From contig CANRCU010000122.1 in the NCBI GenBank assembly GCA_947629215.1, positions 1 to 6,991 of the forward strand: a stretch of 6,991 nucleotides of DNA, in the 5' to 3' direction. The notes beneath the pieces are model-generated. The model ran no database searches and was not told the origin of the DNA. It was given only the letters and a program-made list of their open reading frames with translations. The position numbers and the translations under genes were made by a program. Source of the DNA: an uncultured Clostridia bacterium. GTDB lineage: Bacteria; Bacillota; Clostridia; Lachnospirales; CAG-274. Positions 1 through 6,686 of this stretch are shown piece after piece. The stretch's first letter is position 1. The number at the start of each line of letters is the position of its first letter.

Positions 1-168
1 GCTAATTTTGCTGTTTTAAGACTCACCCGTATGCCTGCGGTGCTGGCAGAGCTTGCTTTTCTTAGCAATCCCGACGAAGCCGCCCTTCTTGCCGAGGCTG
101 TTTTTCGCGAAAACTGCGCCATAGGCATAGCAAACGGCATAGATGCCTTTATTGCATCTCAGGGATAA
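1..168 (+). CDS. N-acetylmuramoyl-L-alanine amidase (Amidase_3), C-terminal part
   Basis: The open frame enters from the left edge and ends at TAA 166-168, giving 55 residues. It matches the C-terminal end of zinc-dependent Amidase_3 enzymes. These cut the amide bond between N-acetylmuramic acid and L-alanine in peptidoglycan, outside the cytoplasmic membrane. The diagnostic stretch is MPAVLAELAFLSNPDE (residues 11-26 of the visible part). In this family the Glu of the PAVLvE-x-GFlSN motif is the catalytic acid, here E17 at bases 49-51. The usual Gly before Phe is Ala here, a mild change. The final segment with IANGIDAFIA is the usual last helix. The zinc ligands and any signal peptide or wall-binding repeats lie upstream of the window, so export, subfamily and role (spore, division or turnover) cannot be judged. 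A terminator candidate follows, so it probably ends its own transcription unit. Confidence 0.85.
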   Translation, partial: ANFAVLRLTRMPAVLAELAFLSNPDEAALLAEAVFRENCAIGIANGIDAFIASQG

Positions 169-204
169 AACATAACTTTACTTACAATACTTTATAAATA
201 TAAC

Positions 205-247
205 AGGCTGCTCAAAACAACATTCGGCTGTTTACGGCAGCTTTTTT
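205..247 (+). terminator. Probable Rho-independent terminator after the amidase gene
   Basis: GCTGC at 207-211 pairs with GCAGC at 237-241. A G-U and an A-U pair extend the stem outward, and six T residues follow at 242-247. The loop is about 25 bases and may fold further, because CGGCTG sits inside it. The stem is short, so efficiency is uncertain, but the position between a stop codon and the next promoter region fits a terminator. Confidence 0.5.
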
Positions 248-259
248 GTTTGGCAAACA
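247..259. promoter_or_regulatory. 13-bp palindrome, possible operator
   Basis: TGTTTGGCAAACA is a perfect inverted repeat around a central G. It begins at the last T of the terminator tract and ends about 36 bases before the -10 candidate at 298. It is too short for a stable RNA hairpin and would suit a dimeric DNA-binding protein. It could equally be chance in AT-rich sequence, and the cognate regulator is unknown. Confidence 0.25.
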
Positions 260-288
260 GGGTTTATCTGCCAATACTGCGGGTTTAT
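260..288 (+). repeat. Direct repeat GGGTTTAT, 21 bp apart
   Basis: GGGTTTAT occurs at 260-267 and again at 281-288, with starts 21 bp apart. That is two helical turns, so both copies face the same side of the DNA. The second copy lies in the spacer just before the extended -10 candidate at 295-303. This arrangement would suit an activator or repressor binding in tandem, but the repeat is only 8 bp and no factor is known. Confidence 0.3.
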
Positions 289-294
289 TGATCG

Positions 295-303
295 TGTTAT
301 AAT
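295..303 (+). promoter_or_regulatory. Extended -10 promoter candidate (TGtTATAAT)
   Basis: A perfect TATAAT at 298-303 is preceded by TG at 295-296, the extended -10 form. The expected -35 position at 275-280 reads TACTGC, which is poor, so the promoter would depend on the extended -10 or on an activator. A start near 310 would give a leader of about 145 bases before the dprA ATG. Confidence 0.45.
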
Positions 304-364
304 TTTTGACTTTTTGCATACCGTATAGACAAGAAAGAATTTTTTAAAAAATAAAAAATTTATC

Positions 365-393
365 TTGATTATTTTTGTTTTATGTGGTAATGT
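365..393 (+). promoter_or_regulatory. Second promoter candidate upstream of dprA
   Basis: TTGATT at 365-370 and TAATGT at 388-393 are separated by exactly 17 bp. TG at 385-386 gives an extended -10 context. Predicted initiation near 400 leaves a leader of about 55 bases before the ATG at 456. The surrounding DNA is very AT-rich, so a chance match is possible. Confidence 0.45.
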
Positions 394-455
394 AGATTTG
401 TTGCAAAAGTATTTTATTATATAGTAGAAAAATTTTGACGGAACGGTGTTGGGCT

Positions 456-1541
456 ATGTATTCTGAAAACAACTACATAATGTGGCTAAACAGTCTTTTG
501 CAGATAAATATAAAGCAAAGGACAAAACTTTATGAACACTTCGGCTCAGCCGAGGCGGTATGGCACGCAAACAGCCGTGAAATATGCCATGTTTCGGGCA
601 TCGATTCAAAAGATATGTACAATATCGTTCTGAAACAAAAAAATAATGAATATATGGATTCTCTGATTTCGGATGCAGAAAAAGCAAGATCCCGTTTCAT
701 AACACGAAACGACAATGAATTTCCCGACCTTCTGAAAGAAATATACGATTGTCCGCTCGGCTTGTATATCATAGGTCAATTCCCGAAGGAGGAACCGAAA
801 ATATCCATAGTCGGTTCAAGAAACTGCACCGAGTACGGTTCTTCCGTTGCATACAACATAAGCAAAGAGCTTGCAAAAAGCGGTGTCGTTGTCGTCAGCG
901 GTATGGCCGAGGGTATAGACAGTTATGCGCACAAAGGCGCAATAGACGGCGGCGGGAAAACCGTTGCCGTTATGGGAACGGGTATTGACGTCTGTTATCC
1001 GCGCAGCAATCGCGCGCTTCGTGAAAAGATAATACAAAACGGCTGTATCATAAGCGAATATCCGCCCGGTACAAGAGGCACTGCATTCACTTTTCCGCAG
1101 AGGAATCGTATAATCAGCGGTCTTTCAAAGGGCGTTGCCGTTGTGGAAGCCGCCAAAAGAAGCGGGTCGCTTATAACAGTTCGCCATGCCATCGACCAAA
1201 ACAGGGACGTTTTTGTTGTACCCGGCAATATTACATCGTATTCAAGCGTCGGCTGCAACACTTTGATAAAGGAAGGTGCCGAACCTCTCCTTTCAGCCGA
1301 CGATATACTGGAATCTTACAATATCAAAAAAGAAGTACCTAAAAAAGCGATCATTCCCGACGATTCGGTCACAGCCGATGAAAAGACGGTCTTTGAATGT
1401 ATAGATCTGGTACCTCAGTCGGTCGAAGAACTTGCCGCAAAAACAGGATTTGAAACAAGAACACTTCAAGGCATATTACTGACGCTTGAATTAAACGGGC
1501 TTATCGCAAAATTAAGCGGTCAGCGCTATGTAAGAAGCTGA
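456..1541 (+). CDS. dprA: DNA-processing protein DprA (Smf)
   Basis: DprA is a cytoplasmic protein that binds incoming single-stranded DNA during natural transformation and loads RecA onto it. It is also widespread in species not known to be transformable. The sequence shows a helical N-terminal SAM/HhH-like region (about residues 10-70). A Rossmann-type DNA_processg_A domain follows (about 80-285) with SIVGSRN (117-123), VVVSGMAEGID (145-155), PQRNRIISGLS (214-224) and GSLITVRHA (237-245). A winged-helix-like C-terminal domain covers about 304-361. I chose ATG 456 (361 residues) because GGAACGG lies 9 bases upstream. The in-frame TTG at 435 would add seven residues (MTERCWA) but has no ribosome site. 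It is the first gene of the co-directional cluster, and topA follows after 36 bases, an arrangement familiar in Firmicutes. Length and motifs are complete, with no sign of damage. Confidence 0.95.
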   Translation: MYSENNYIMWLNSLLQINIKQRTKLYEHFGSAEAVWHANSREICHVSGIDSKDMYNIVLKQKNNEYMDSLISDAEKARSRFITRNDNEFPDLLKEIYDCPLGLYIIGQFPKEEPKISIVGSRNCTEYGSSVAYNISKELAKSGVVVVSGMAEGIDSYAHKGAIDGGGKTVAVMGTGIDVCYPRSNRALREKIIQNGCIISEYPPGTRGTAFTFPQRNRIISGLSKGVAVVEAAKRSGSLITVRHAIDQNRDVFVVPGNITSYSSVGCNTLIKEGAEPLLSADDILESYNIKKEVPKKAIIPDDSVTADEKTVFECIDLVPQSVEELAAKTGFETRTLQGILLTLELNGLIAKLSGQRYVRS

Positions 1542-1577
1542 ATTTTGTTTCGGATCATATAAAATAAGGGGGATATT

Positions 1578-3671
1578 ATGAGTAAGTATCTTGTTATTGT
1601 GGAATCGCCCGCAAAGGCGAAAACACTGAAAAAATTTTTAGGAAGTAATTATAAGATAGAGGCGTCTGTCGGTCATGTCCGTGACTTGCCCAAAAGCGAA
1701 CTCGGCATAAACATAGACAACGACTTTGAGCCTAAATATATAACTATCAGAGGCAAGGGCGAATTGCTGGCAAAACTTCGCAAAGAAGCGAAGGCTGCCG
1801 AAAAAGTCTATCTTGCGACCGACCCCGACCGTGAGGGAGAAGCTATCAGCTGGCATCTGCTGTTTGCGCTGAAAATCGATCCGTCCAAAGCATATAGGAT
1901 AACCTTTAACGAGATAACCAAAAATGCTGTAAAACGCTCTATAAAAGAGGCGCGTGAGATAGATATGGATCTTGTCAATGCTCAGCAGGCAAGACGTGCG
2001 CTTGATCGTATAGTCGGTTACAAAATAAGCCCTTTGCTTTGGAAAAAGGTCAAAAAAGGCTTATCGGCGGGTCGTGTTCAATCGATTGCATTAAGACTTA
2101 TATGTGACCGCGACGAAGAGATAGAAAACTTTGTTCCGCAGGAATATCACAGCCTTGAAGCGGAATTTAAGTCAGGCAGCAAAAAAACCATAAAAGCCAA
2201 GTTTTACGGAACATCGTCTTCAAAACTTGACATTGACACGAAAGCCGATGCCGATAATATCATAAATGCTGTAAAAGACAAAAATTTTATTGTATCCAAC
2301 GTGAAAAAGGGTTCTCGCGTCAAAAATCCCGTTCCTCCGTTCACAACAAGCACTTTGCAGCAGGAGGCATCAAAACTGCTTGGATTTGCCGCACAAAAAA
2401 CAATGCGTGTCGCTCAGCAGCTTTACGAAGGTATAGATATAAAGGGTGAGGGTACAGTCGGTCTTGTATCCTACATCAGGACCGACAGCGTGCGTATTTC
2501 GGATGAGGCGTACGAGGACGCAAAGGCATATATACTTAAAAATTTTGACCGGAAATATCTGCGTGATAAAAGCCAATATAAAACGGACAGCCGCGCTCAG
2601 GATGCACACGAGGCAATACGCCCCACCTCAGCCGCAAGAGATCCCGAAACGATAAAAGGCAGCCTTACCACCGAGCAGTATAAGCTGTACAAACTTATCT
2701 GGTCACGCTTTATAGCAAGCCAGATGACGCCTGCAATATACAAAACGATGTCCGTTAAAATAACTCCCGAGGGTACCGACTATCAATTCAGAACAAGCGG
2801 TTCTCTGCTTGAATTTGACGGTTATCTGCTTGTATACAAAAAGAACGAGGAAAAGGACGAGGAGGACGGCAAAAACATACCCGAAGTTGCCGAAAACGAT
2901 AAACTCAGTCTTGTAAATTTGACCGATCAGCAGCACTTCACGCAGCCGCCTGCGCGTTACACCGAAGCCATGCTTATCAAAACGCTTGAAGAATTGGGCA
3001 TAGGCCGCCCAAGCACATATGCGCCTACAATAACCACTATACAAGCGCGAAATTATGTTACAAAAGAAAACAAACTTTTCTATACGACCGAACTTGGCGA
3101 AGTTGTCAATCAAATAATAAAGGATAATTTTGAGGCGATAATCAATACCGAATTTACCGCCGATATGGAGTCGGCGCTTGACAAGGTAGAGTCCGGCTCT
3201 CTTGAATGGAAAGATATTCTGAGAAACTTTTATCCGCTTTTTGAAGCATTGCTTTCAGAGGCGGAACAAAAGGTCGAAAATGTAAAGATAGAGGACGAAA
3301 AAACCGATATAATCTGTGAAGAATGCGGACGAAATATGGTCATTAAATACGGACGCTACGGCAAGTTTCTTGCCTGCCCGGGCTTCCCCGAATGCAGGAA
3401 TACAAAACCTCTGTTTGAAGATTCGGGTGTACTTTGTCCCAAATGCGGCGGTAAGGTCTATGTCAAAAAAACAAAAAAGGGCAGAAGATATTACGGCTGC
3501 GAACACAATCCCGAATGTGACCTTATGTTATGGAACAAACCCACGGGCAAGACCTGCCCCATCTGCGGCGGTATTCTTGTTGAAAAAGGTACAAAAAACA
3601 AGCATATAGCCTGTTCAAACCCCGAATGTAACTATTCGGAAGAACTCATATCCGATGAAACAGCTTTATAA
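1578..3671 (+). CDS. topA: Type IA DNA topoisomerase I
   Basis: TopA relaxes negatively supercoiled DNA by cutting one strand through a 5'-phosphotyrosine link. The Toprim domain occupies about residues 1-115, with VIVESPAKAKTL near the start (acidic E9) and the metal-binding D82-P-D84-R-E86-G-E88 (DPDREGE). The catalytic tyrosine is Y299 in SYIRTDS (298-304). The GIGRPSTYAPTI segment near 475-486 is also typical. Three C4 zinc ribbons end the protein: C580/C583/C600/C606, C620/C623/C641/C647 and C660/C663/C679/C684. These contact single-stranded DNA and RNA polymerase in studied relatives. At 697 residues the length is normal for Firmicutes. AAGGGGG at 1566-1572 supports the ATG. A stretch rich in Glu, Lys and Asp (about 421-435) looks like a surface loop. 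The gap to dprA is 36 bases and to the next gene 15, so co-transcription is likely. Confidence 0.98.
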   Translation: MSKYLVIVESPAKAKTLKKFLGSNYKIEASVGHVRDLPKSELGINIDNDFEPKYITIRGKGELLAKLRKEAKAAEKVYLATDPDREGEAISWHLLFALKIDPSKAYRITFNEITKNAVKRSIKEAREIDMDLVNAQQARRALDRIVGYKISPLLWKKVKKGLSAGRVQSIALRLICDRDEEIENFVPQEYHSLEAEFKSGSKKTIKAKFYGTSSSKLDIDTKADADNIINAVKDKNFIVSNVKKGSRVKNPVPPFTTSTLQQEASKLLGFAAQKTMRVAQQLYEGIDIKGEGTVGLVSYIRTDSVRISDEAYEDAKAYILKNFDRKYLRDKSQYKTDSRAQDAHEAIRPTSAARDPETIKGSLTTEQYKLYKLIWSRFIASQMTPAIYKTMSVKITPEGTDYQFRTSGSLLEFDGYLLVYKKNEEKDEEDGKNIPEVAENDKLSLVNLTDQQHFTQPPARYTEAMLIKTLEELGIGRPSTYAPTITTIQARNYVTKENKLFYTTELGEVVNQIIKDNFEAIINTEFTADMESALDKVESGSLEWKDILRNFYPLFEALLSEAEQKVENVKIEDEKTDIICEECGRNMVIKYGRYGKFLACPGFPECRNTKPLFEDSGVLCPKCGGKVYVKKTKKGRRYYGCEHNPECDLMLWNKPTGKTCPICGGILVEKGTKNKHIACSNPECNYSEELISDETAL

Positions 3672-3686
3672 CAGGACGGTGATAAA

Positions 3687-4163
3687 ATGGATACCCCGAA
3701 ATTATACAGAAAAAGGTTCATTCCAAACGAAAAACTATTGCTAAAAGACGATATTATTGTTACAATAGATACAGATAAGGTCGTTACAAAGTGGAACGTC
3801 CTCAGCCCCGTTCATCCGTTCACACACGGCATTTCCTGTTATTTTATAAAAGAGGGTTTCAAGGTAAGCAAATTCCTTGACAAAAACGGGGAGCTTGTTT
3901 ATTGGTACTGCGATATTATAGAAACAGAATATGATGCGGAGGAAAATGCCTATACCTTCAACGATCTTCTCATTGATGTTATCATAGAAAAAAACGGCTC
4001 TGTGCGTGTTGTCGATTTGGATGAGATAGCCGAGGCTATGGACAAAAACATACTTTCGGATGCGCTTATAAAAAAAGCTGTCAGACGCGCCGACAAGCTG
4101 CTTAACATAATCTACAGCGGCAGATTTGATGACTATAAACAAGTAGTTGAACAGGTAAAATAA
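3687..4163 (+). CDS. DUF402 family protein (FomD/Ntdp-like), possible phosphohydrolase
   Basis: This 158-residue protein has the hallmarks of the DUF402 fold. They are HGISCYFIKEGFKVSKF (47-63), the YWYCDI signature (72-77), DLLIDVII (93-100) and VVDLDE (108-113), followed by a helical C-terminus with LLNIIYSGRF. Characterised relatives include FomD, which hydrolyses a CMP-linked intermediate in fosfomycin synthesis, and staphylococcal Ntdp, which hydrolyses nucleoside tri- and diphosphates. Both are metal-dependent. Acidic residues that could bind metal here are D76, D93, D97, D110, D112 and E113. The actual substrate cannot be told from sequence. The start is supported by AGGACGGTG at 3673-3681, 15 bases after topA. 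Its stop codon touches the ATG of the radC-like gene, which suggests translational coupling. No signal peptide or membrane segment is seen, so it should be cytosolic. Confidence 0.75.
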   Translation: MDTPKLYRKRFIPNEKLLLKDDIIVTIDTDKVVTKWNVLSPVHPFTHGISCYFIKEGFKVSKFLDKNGELVYWYCDIIETEYDAEENAYTFNDLLIDVIIEKNGSVRVVDLDEIAEAMDKNILSDALIKKAVRRADKLLNIIYSGRFDDYKQVVEQVK

Positions 4164-4853
4164 ATGACCGGCGGAAATAATGTCCATGGCGGACACAGAG
4201 AAAGAGTTAAACAACGTTTTCTGCATGAAAACGGCTTTGATAATTTTGAGGAACATCAGATACTGGAATTGCTGCTTTTCTACGCTATTCCAAGAAAAGA
4301 CACCAATTCGCTTGCGCACAGGATGCTTGAAGAATTCGGCGATCTTTATACGCTTATAAATTCCGAACCGGAGGCAATAGCGCAGCGCACGGGTGTCAGC
4401 ATAAACACGGCGATACTTGTTTCTTTAACGGGCAAGCTGCACAACAGATGTTCGCCCGTTAAACTTAACGCAAAACGACTTAAAAATACCGAGCAGGTCA
4501 AAAAGTATTTTTTTGATTTGATGAAAGATTTGACGGTCGAAAGATTTTATATTGTATGTCTTGACGAAAACAAGCGCATAATAAAACTTGTAAAAGTCGC
4601 AGAGGGCAAGAACGACAGTGTCGAGCTTAATATCAACAATGTCATTTGCAATATAAATCAATACCGCGCGTCATATGCCGTTTGCGCGCATAATCACCCG
4701 CGCGGTACACAGAATTTTTCTATTGAAGATATATCGACAACAATGGCAATAAAGCAAAAATTATATGAATATGGCATATTGCTTATGGATCACATTCTTG
4801 TATGCGGCGATAAAGCTATATCCATGTCCGAAACAAAAAAATTTAAATTTTGA
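4164..4853 (+). CDS. radC: RadC-like JAB/MPN domain protein
   Basis: A 229-residue protein of the RadC family. RadC was once called a DNA repair protein, but its biochemical role is unsettled. The N-terminal half carries the helix-hairpin-helix-like region (GHRERVKQRFL 10-20, LELLLFYAIPRKDTN 34-48, LAHRMLEEFGDL 50-61). The C-terminal JAB/MPN domain (about 106-227) carries HNHPRG (176-181), S186 and D189, then LLMDHILVCGD (206-216). H176, H178 and D189 fit the zinc ligands of the JAMM motif. The upstream position that is usually Glu in a PREVF-type stretch is Asn here (N159, 17 residues before H176), so hydrolase activity is doubtful. The motif is also HNHPRGTQNFS rather than the common HNHPSG-x-x-x-PS. 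The ATG abuts the upstream stop, with only a weak site (ACAGG) inside the upstream gene, so translation probably depends on coupling. Confidence 0.85.
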   Translation: MTGGNNVHGGHRERVKQRFLHENGFDNFEEHQILELLLFYAIPRKDTNSLAHRMLEEFGDLYTLINSEPEAIAQRTGVSINTAILVSLTGKLHNRCSPVKLNAKRLKNTEQVKKYFFDLMKDLTVERFYIVCLDENKRIIKLVKVAEGKNDSVELNINNVICNINQYRASYAVCAHNHPRGTQNFSIEDISTTMAIKQKLYEYGILLMDHILVCGDKAISMSETKKFKF

Positions 4854-4904
4854 TCTGTCGGCAATGGCTTATATGTATCACAAGCATGAGCAGGAGGTAT
4901 TTAT

Positions 4905-5105
4905 ATGAAAAAACTTTACAGATCCCAAGATGCAATGTTAAAAGGCGTATGCGCCGGTATAGCAGATTATCTGGGTATCGACAAAACCGTTTTAAGGCTT
5001 ATTTTTGCGCTTGGTACTTTCTTTACGGGTATATTCCCGGGCATAGTGGTCTATATAATCTGCGTTGTCATTATGCCTGCCGATGACAATATCATTGACG
5101 AATAA
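4905..5105 (+). CDS. Small PspC-domain membrane protein
   Basis: A 66-residue stand-alone PspC domain. The first 30 residues have the family pattern LYRSQDAMLKGVCAGIADYLGIDKTVLRL in outline, with KGVCAGIADYLGID at 13-26. A hydrophobic segment at about 31-57 (from LIFALGTFF to VVIMP) should span the membrane, and a short acidic tail follows. In enterobacteria PspC belongs to the phage-shock envelope-stress response. In Firmicutes many short PspC proteins occur alone with unknown function, and no other psp gene is visible here. AGGAGGT at 4892-4898 is a strong ribosome site 6 bases from the ATG. The gene lies 51 bases after radC and 23 before glyQS. Confidence 0.85.
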   Translation: MKKLYRSQDAMLKGVCAGIADYLGIDKTVLRLIFALGTFFTGIFPGIVVYIICVVIMPADDNIIDE

Positions 5106-5128
5106 AATAATTAAAAGGAGATCTCAAA

Positions 5129-6511
5129 ATGGAAAAAACAATGGATAAAGTAGTTGCTCTCGCAAAATCAAGAGGCTTTGTGTACGCAGGTTCCGAAATT
5201 TACGGCGGGCTTGCAAACAGCTGGGATTACGGTCCCCTCGGTGTAGAGCTTAAAAACAATGTCAAAAGAGCATGGTGGAAAAAATTTGTGCAGCAGAACC
5301 CATATAATGTCGGCGTTGACTGCGCGATACTTATGAACCCCGAAGTATGGGTCGCAAGCGGCCATGTGGGCGGCTTTAACGATCCTCTTATGGATTGTAA
5401 AGATTGTAAAGAGCGTTTCCGCTCAGACAAAATAATCGAAGATTATATGCACGAAAACGGCATAAACGACAGCCCCGACGGCTGGACAAACGAGCAGATG
5501 ACATCTTATATAGCCGAAAACAACATCCCATGCCCAAGCTGCGGCAGTCATAACTTTACCGATATACGTCAGTTCAATCTTATGTTCAAGACACATGCAG
5601 GCGTTACCGAAGATGCAAAAAATGTTGTCTATATGCGCCCCGAAACGGCTCAGGGCATTTTTGTAAACTTTAAAAACGTACAGCGCACCACAAGAAAGAA
5701 AATTCCGTTCGGTATAGGTCAGATAGGCAAGTCTTTCCGTAACGAGATAACGCCCGGCAACTTTATTTTCCGCACACGTGAATTTGAGCAAATGGAGCTT
5801 GAATTTTTCTGCAAACCGGGCAGCGAGCTTGAATGGTTCGCCTATTGGAAAGAATTTTGCTATAACTGGCTTGTCAGCCTTAATATAGCAAAAGAAAACC
5901 TTGTTTTGCGTGACCACAGCAAAGAAGAGCTTTCTCATTACAGCAATGCTACCACGGATATTGAGTATATGTTCCCCTTTGGAAAAGGCGAGCTTTGGGG
6001 TATTGCGTCCAGAACGGATTTTGACCTTAAAGCACACTCAAATCACAGCGGGGAAACGCTTGACTATTTCGACCCCACAACAAACGAAAAATACATACCT
6101 TACTGCGTAGAGCCGTCGCTTGGCGCAGACCGTGTTACACTTGCTTTCCTTTGCGAAGCATATGACGAAGAGGAGCTTGAAGGCGGCGATTCACGTGTGG
6201 TACTTCACTTCCACCCCGCTCTTGCGCCCGTAAAGGCAGCAATACTCCCGCTTTCCAAAAAACTTTCGGAGGAGGCAGGCAAGATATACGAAATGCTTTC
6301 CGAAGAGTTTAACTGTGAATTTGACGACGCGCAAAGCATAGGCAAACGTTATCGCCGACAGGATGAGATCGGCACACCTTTCTGTATCACCTATGATTTT
6401 GAATCTGCCGACGACGGTTCCGTTACCGTTCGTGACAGAGATACAATGCAGCAAGAAAGGATCAAAACAGCCGATCTTAAAGAATATTTAAAAGCAAAAA
6501 TGACTTTCTGA
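5129..6511 (+). CDS. glyQS: Glycine--tRNA ligase, single-chain (alpha2-type)
   Basis: This cytosolic class II aminoacyl-tRNA synthetase charges tRNA-Gly with glycine using ATP. At 460 residues it has the normal length of the homodimeric bacterial/eukaryotic type, not the alpha2-beta2 GlyQ/GlyS type. Visible landmarks are SWDYGPLGVELKNN (31-44, motif 1 region), MRPETAQGIF (169-178), FRNE (203-206) with FRTREFEQMELEF (214-226, motif 2 region), and EPSLGADRV (328-336, motif 3 with R335). The C-terminal anticodon-binding domain starts near 355 (VVLHFHPALAPVKAAILPL) and includes SIGKRYRRQDEIGTPFCITYDF (403-424). Two CxxC pairs, C90/C93 and C135/C138, probably form a zinc-binding insertion. AAAGGAG at 5114-5120 supports the ATG, 8 bases downstream. 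No T-box leader can fit in the 23-base gap to the upstream gene, so control must come from further upstream or from a promoter inside the cluster. Two structured hairpins and a terminator follow. Confidence 0.97.
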   Translation: MEKTMDKVVALAKSRGFVYAGSEIYGGLANSWDYGPLGVELKNNVKRAWWKKFVQQNPYNVGVDCAILMNPEVWVASGHVGGFNDPLMDCKDCKERFRSDKIIEDYMHENGINDSPDGWTNEQMTSYIAENNIPCPSCGSHNFTDIRQFNLMFKTHAGVTEDAKNVVYMRPETAQGIFVNFKNVQRTTRKKIPFGIGQIGKSFRNEITPGNFIFRTREFEQMELEFFCKPGSELEWFAYWKEFCYNWLVSLNIAKENLVLRDHSKEELSHYSNATTDIEYMFPFGKGELWGIASRTDFDLKAHSNHSGETLDYFDPTTNEKYIPYCVEPSLGADRVTLAFLCEAYDEEELEGGDSRVVLHFHPALAPVKAAILPLSKKLSEEAGKIYEMLSEEFNCEFDDAQSIGKRYRRQDEIGTPFCITYDFESADDGSVTVRDRDTMQQERIKTADLKEYLKAKMTF

Positions 6512-6532
6512 TAACAAAACAGGTGAATATGT

Positions 6533-6538
6533 TATTAT
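6533..6538 (+). promoter_or_regulatory. Weak extended -10 candidate after glyQS
   Basis: TATTAT at 6533-6538 preceded by TG at 6530-6531 (TGtTATTAT) resembles an extended -10. No convincing -35 is present: 6510-6515 reads GATAAC. If used, it would start an RNA near 6545 that ends at the terminator at 6726, giving about 180 bases. The AT-rich context makes chance likely. Confidence 0.2.
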
Positions 6539-6607
6539 AGGAACAAGCAAGTAAAATCCGCATAGAATTGAGGGTTTTAACTTGAATTGTTCCTATTTTA
6601 ATTTTTA
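6537..6607 (+). terminator. Long hairpin with T-rich tail, probable glyQS terminator
   Basis: ATAGGAACAA (6537-6546) pairs perfectly with TTGTTCCTAT (6587-6596). After a small internal loop, CAAGT+AAAATCC (6548-6559) pairs with GGGTTTTAACTTG (6572-6584) with one bulged A and one G-U pair. The apical loop is 12 bases (6560-6571). The tail is TTT-AA-TTTTT to 6606. The stem is about 22 pairs, much longer than a simple terminator needs, so a structured RNA or an inverted-repeat element is also possible. Only the + strand side has a T tract. Confidence 0.5.
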
Positions 6608-6622
6608 AAAATGAAATAAAAA

Positions 6623-6670
6623 TGCACTTAGTCTTAGATATGCCATATATCTTGGTATATTAGAAGTGCA
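6623..6670 (+). other. Second hairpin in the glyQS downstream region
   Basis: TGCACTT (6623-6629) pairs with AAGTGCA (6664-6670). After an asymmetric internal loop, ATATGCCA (6638-6645) pairs with TGGTATAT (6653-6660) with one G-U pair. The apical loop is 7 bases. It is followed by an A-rich run rather than a T tract, so it is not a terminator on this strand. On the opposite strand the A run before it supplies TTTTTAT-like sequence, so it might end transcription arriving from the right. It may instead be one domain of a structured RNA that ends at 6726. Confidence 0.4.
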
Positions 6671-6686
6671 AAAAACTTTCAACATT

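Noticed and set aside
169..434. Riboswitch or small gene between the amidase and dprA
   Set aside because: I saw no conserved riboswitch core and no ORF with a ribosome site. The region is explained by a terminator, candidate operator repeats and promoter elements.
2703..3113. 136-codon minus-strand frame inside topA
   Set aside because: It is antisense to conserved topoisomerase sequence, with no motif or translation signal.
3741..4319. 192-codon open frame on the minus strand across the DUF402 and radC-like genes
   Set aside because: It lies wholly antisense to two recognisable families, crosses their junction, has no recognisable motif and no ribosome site I can support. The long open frame is a by-product of codon bias in the + strand genes.
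4850..5086. 78-codon + strand frame overlapping pspC from a TTG
   Set aside because: It overlaps pspC in another frame and starts at the radC stop without a ribosome site. The Arg/Tyr/Cys-rich product is implausible, and pspC itself has AGGAGGT and a clear family match.
5423..6037. 204-codon open frame on the minus strand inside glyQS
   Set aside because: It is antisense to the conserved catalytic core of GlyRS. The translated sequence is Cys/Phe-rich without domain features, as expected for a shadow frame.
6623..6664. 13-codon ORF starting at ATG in the second hairpin (MHLVLDMPYILVY)
   Set aside because: It has no ribosome site, lies entirely within the hairpin arms, and its sequence is explained by the base pairing.
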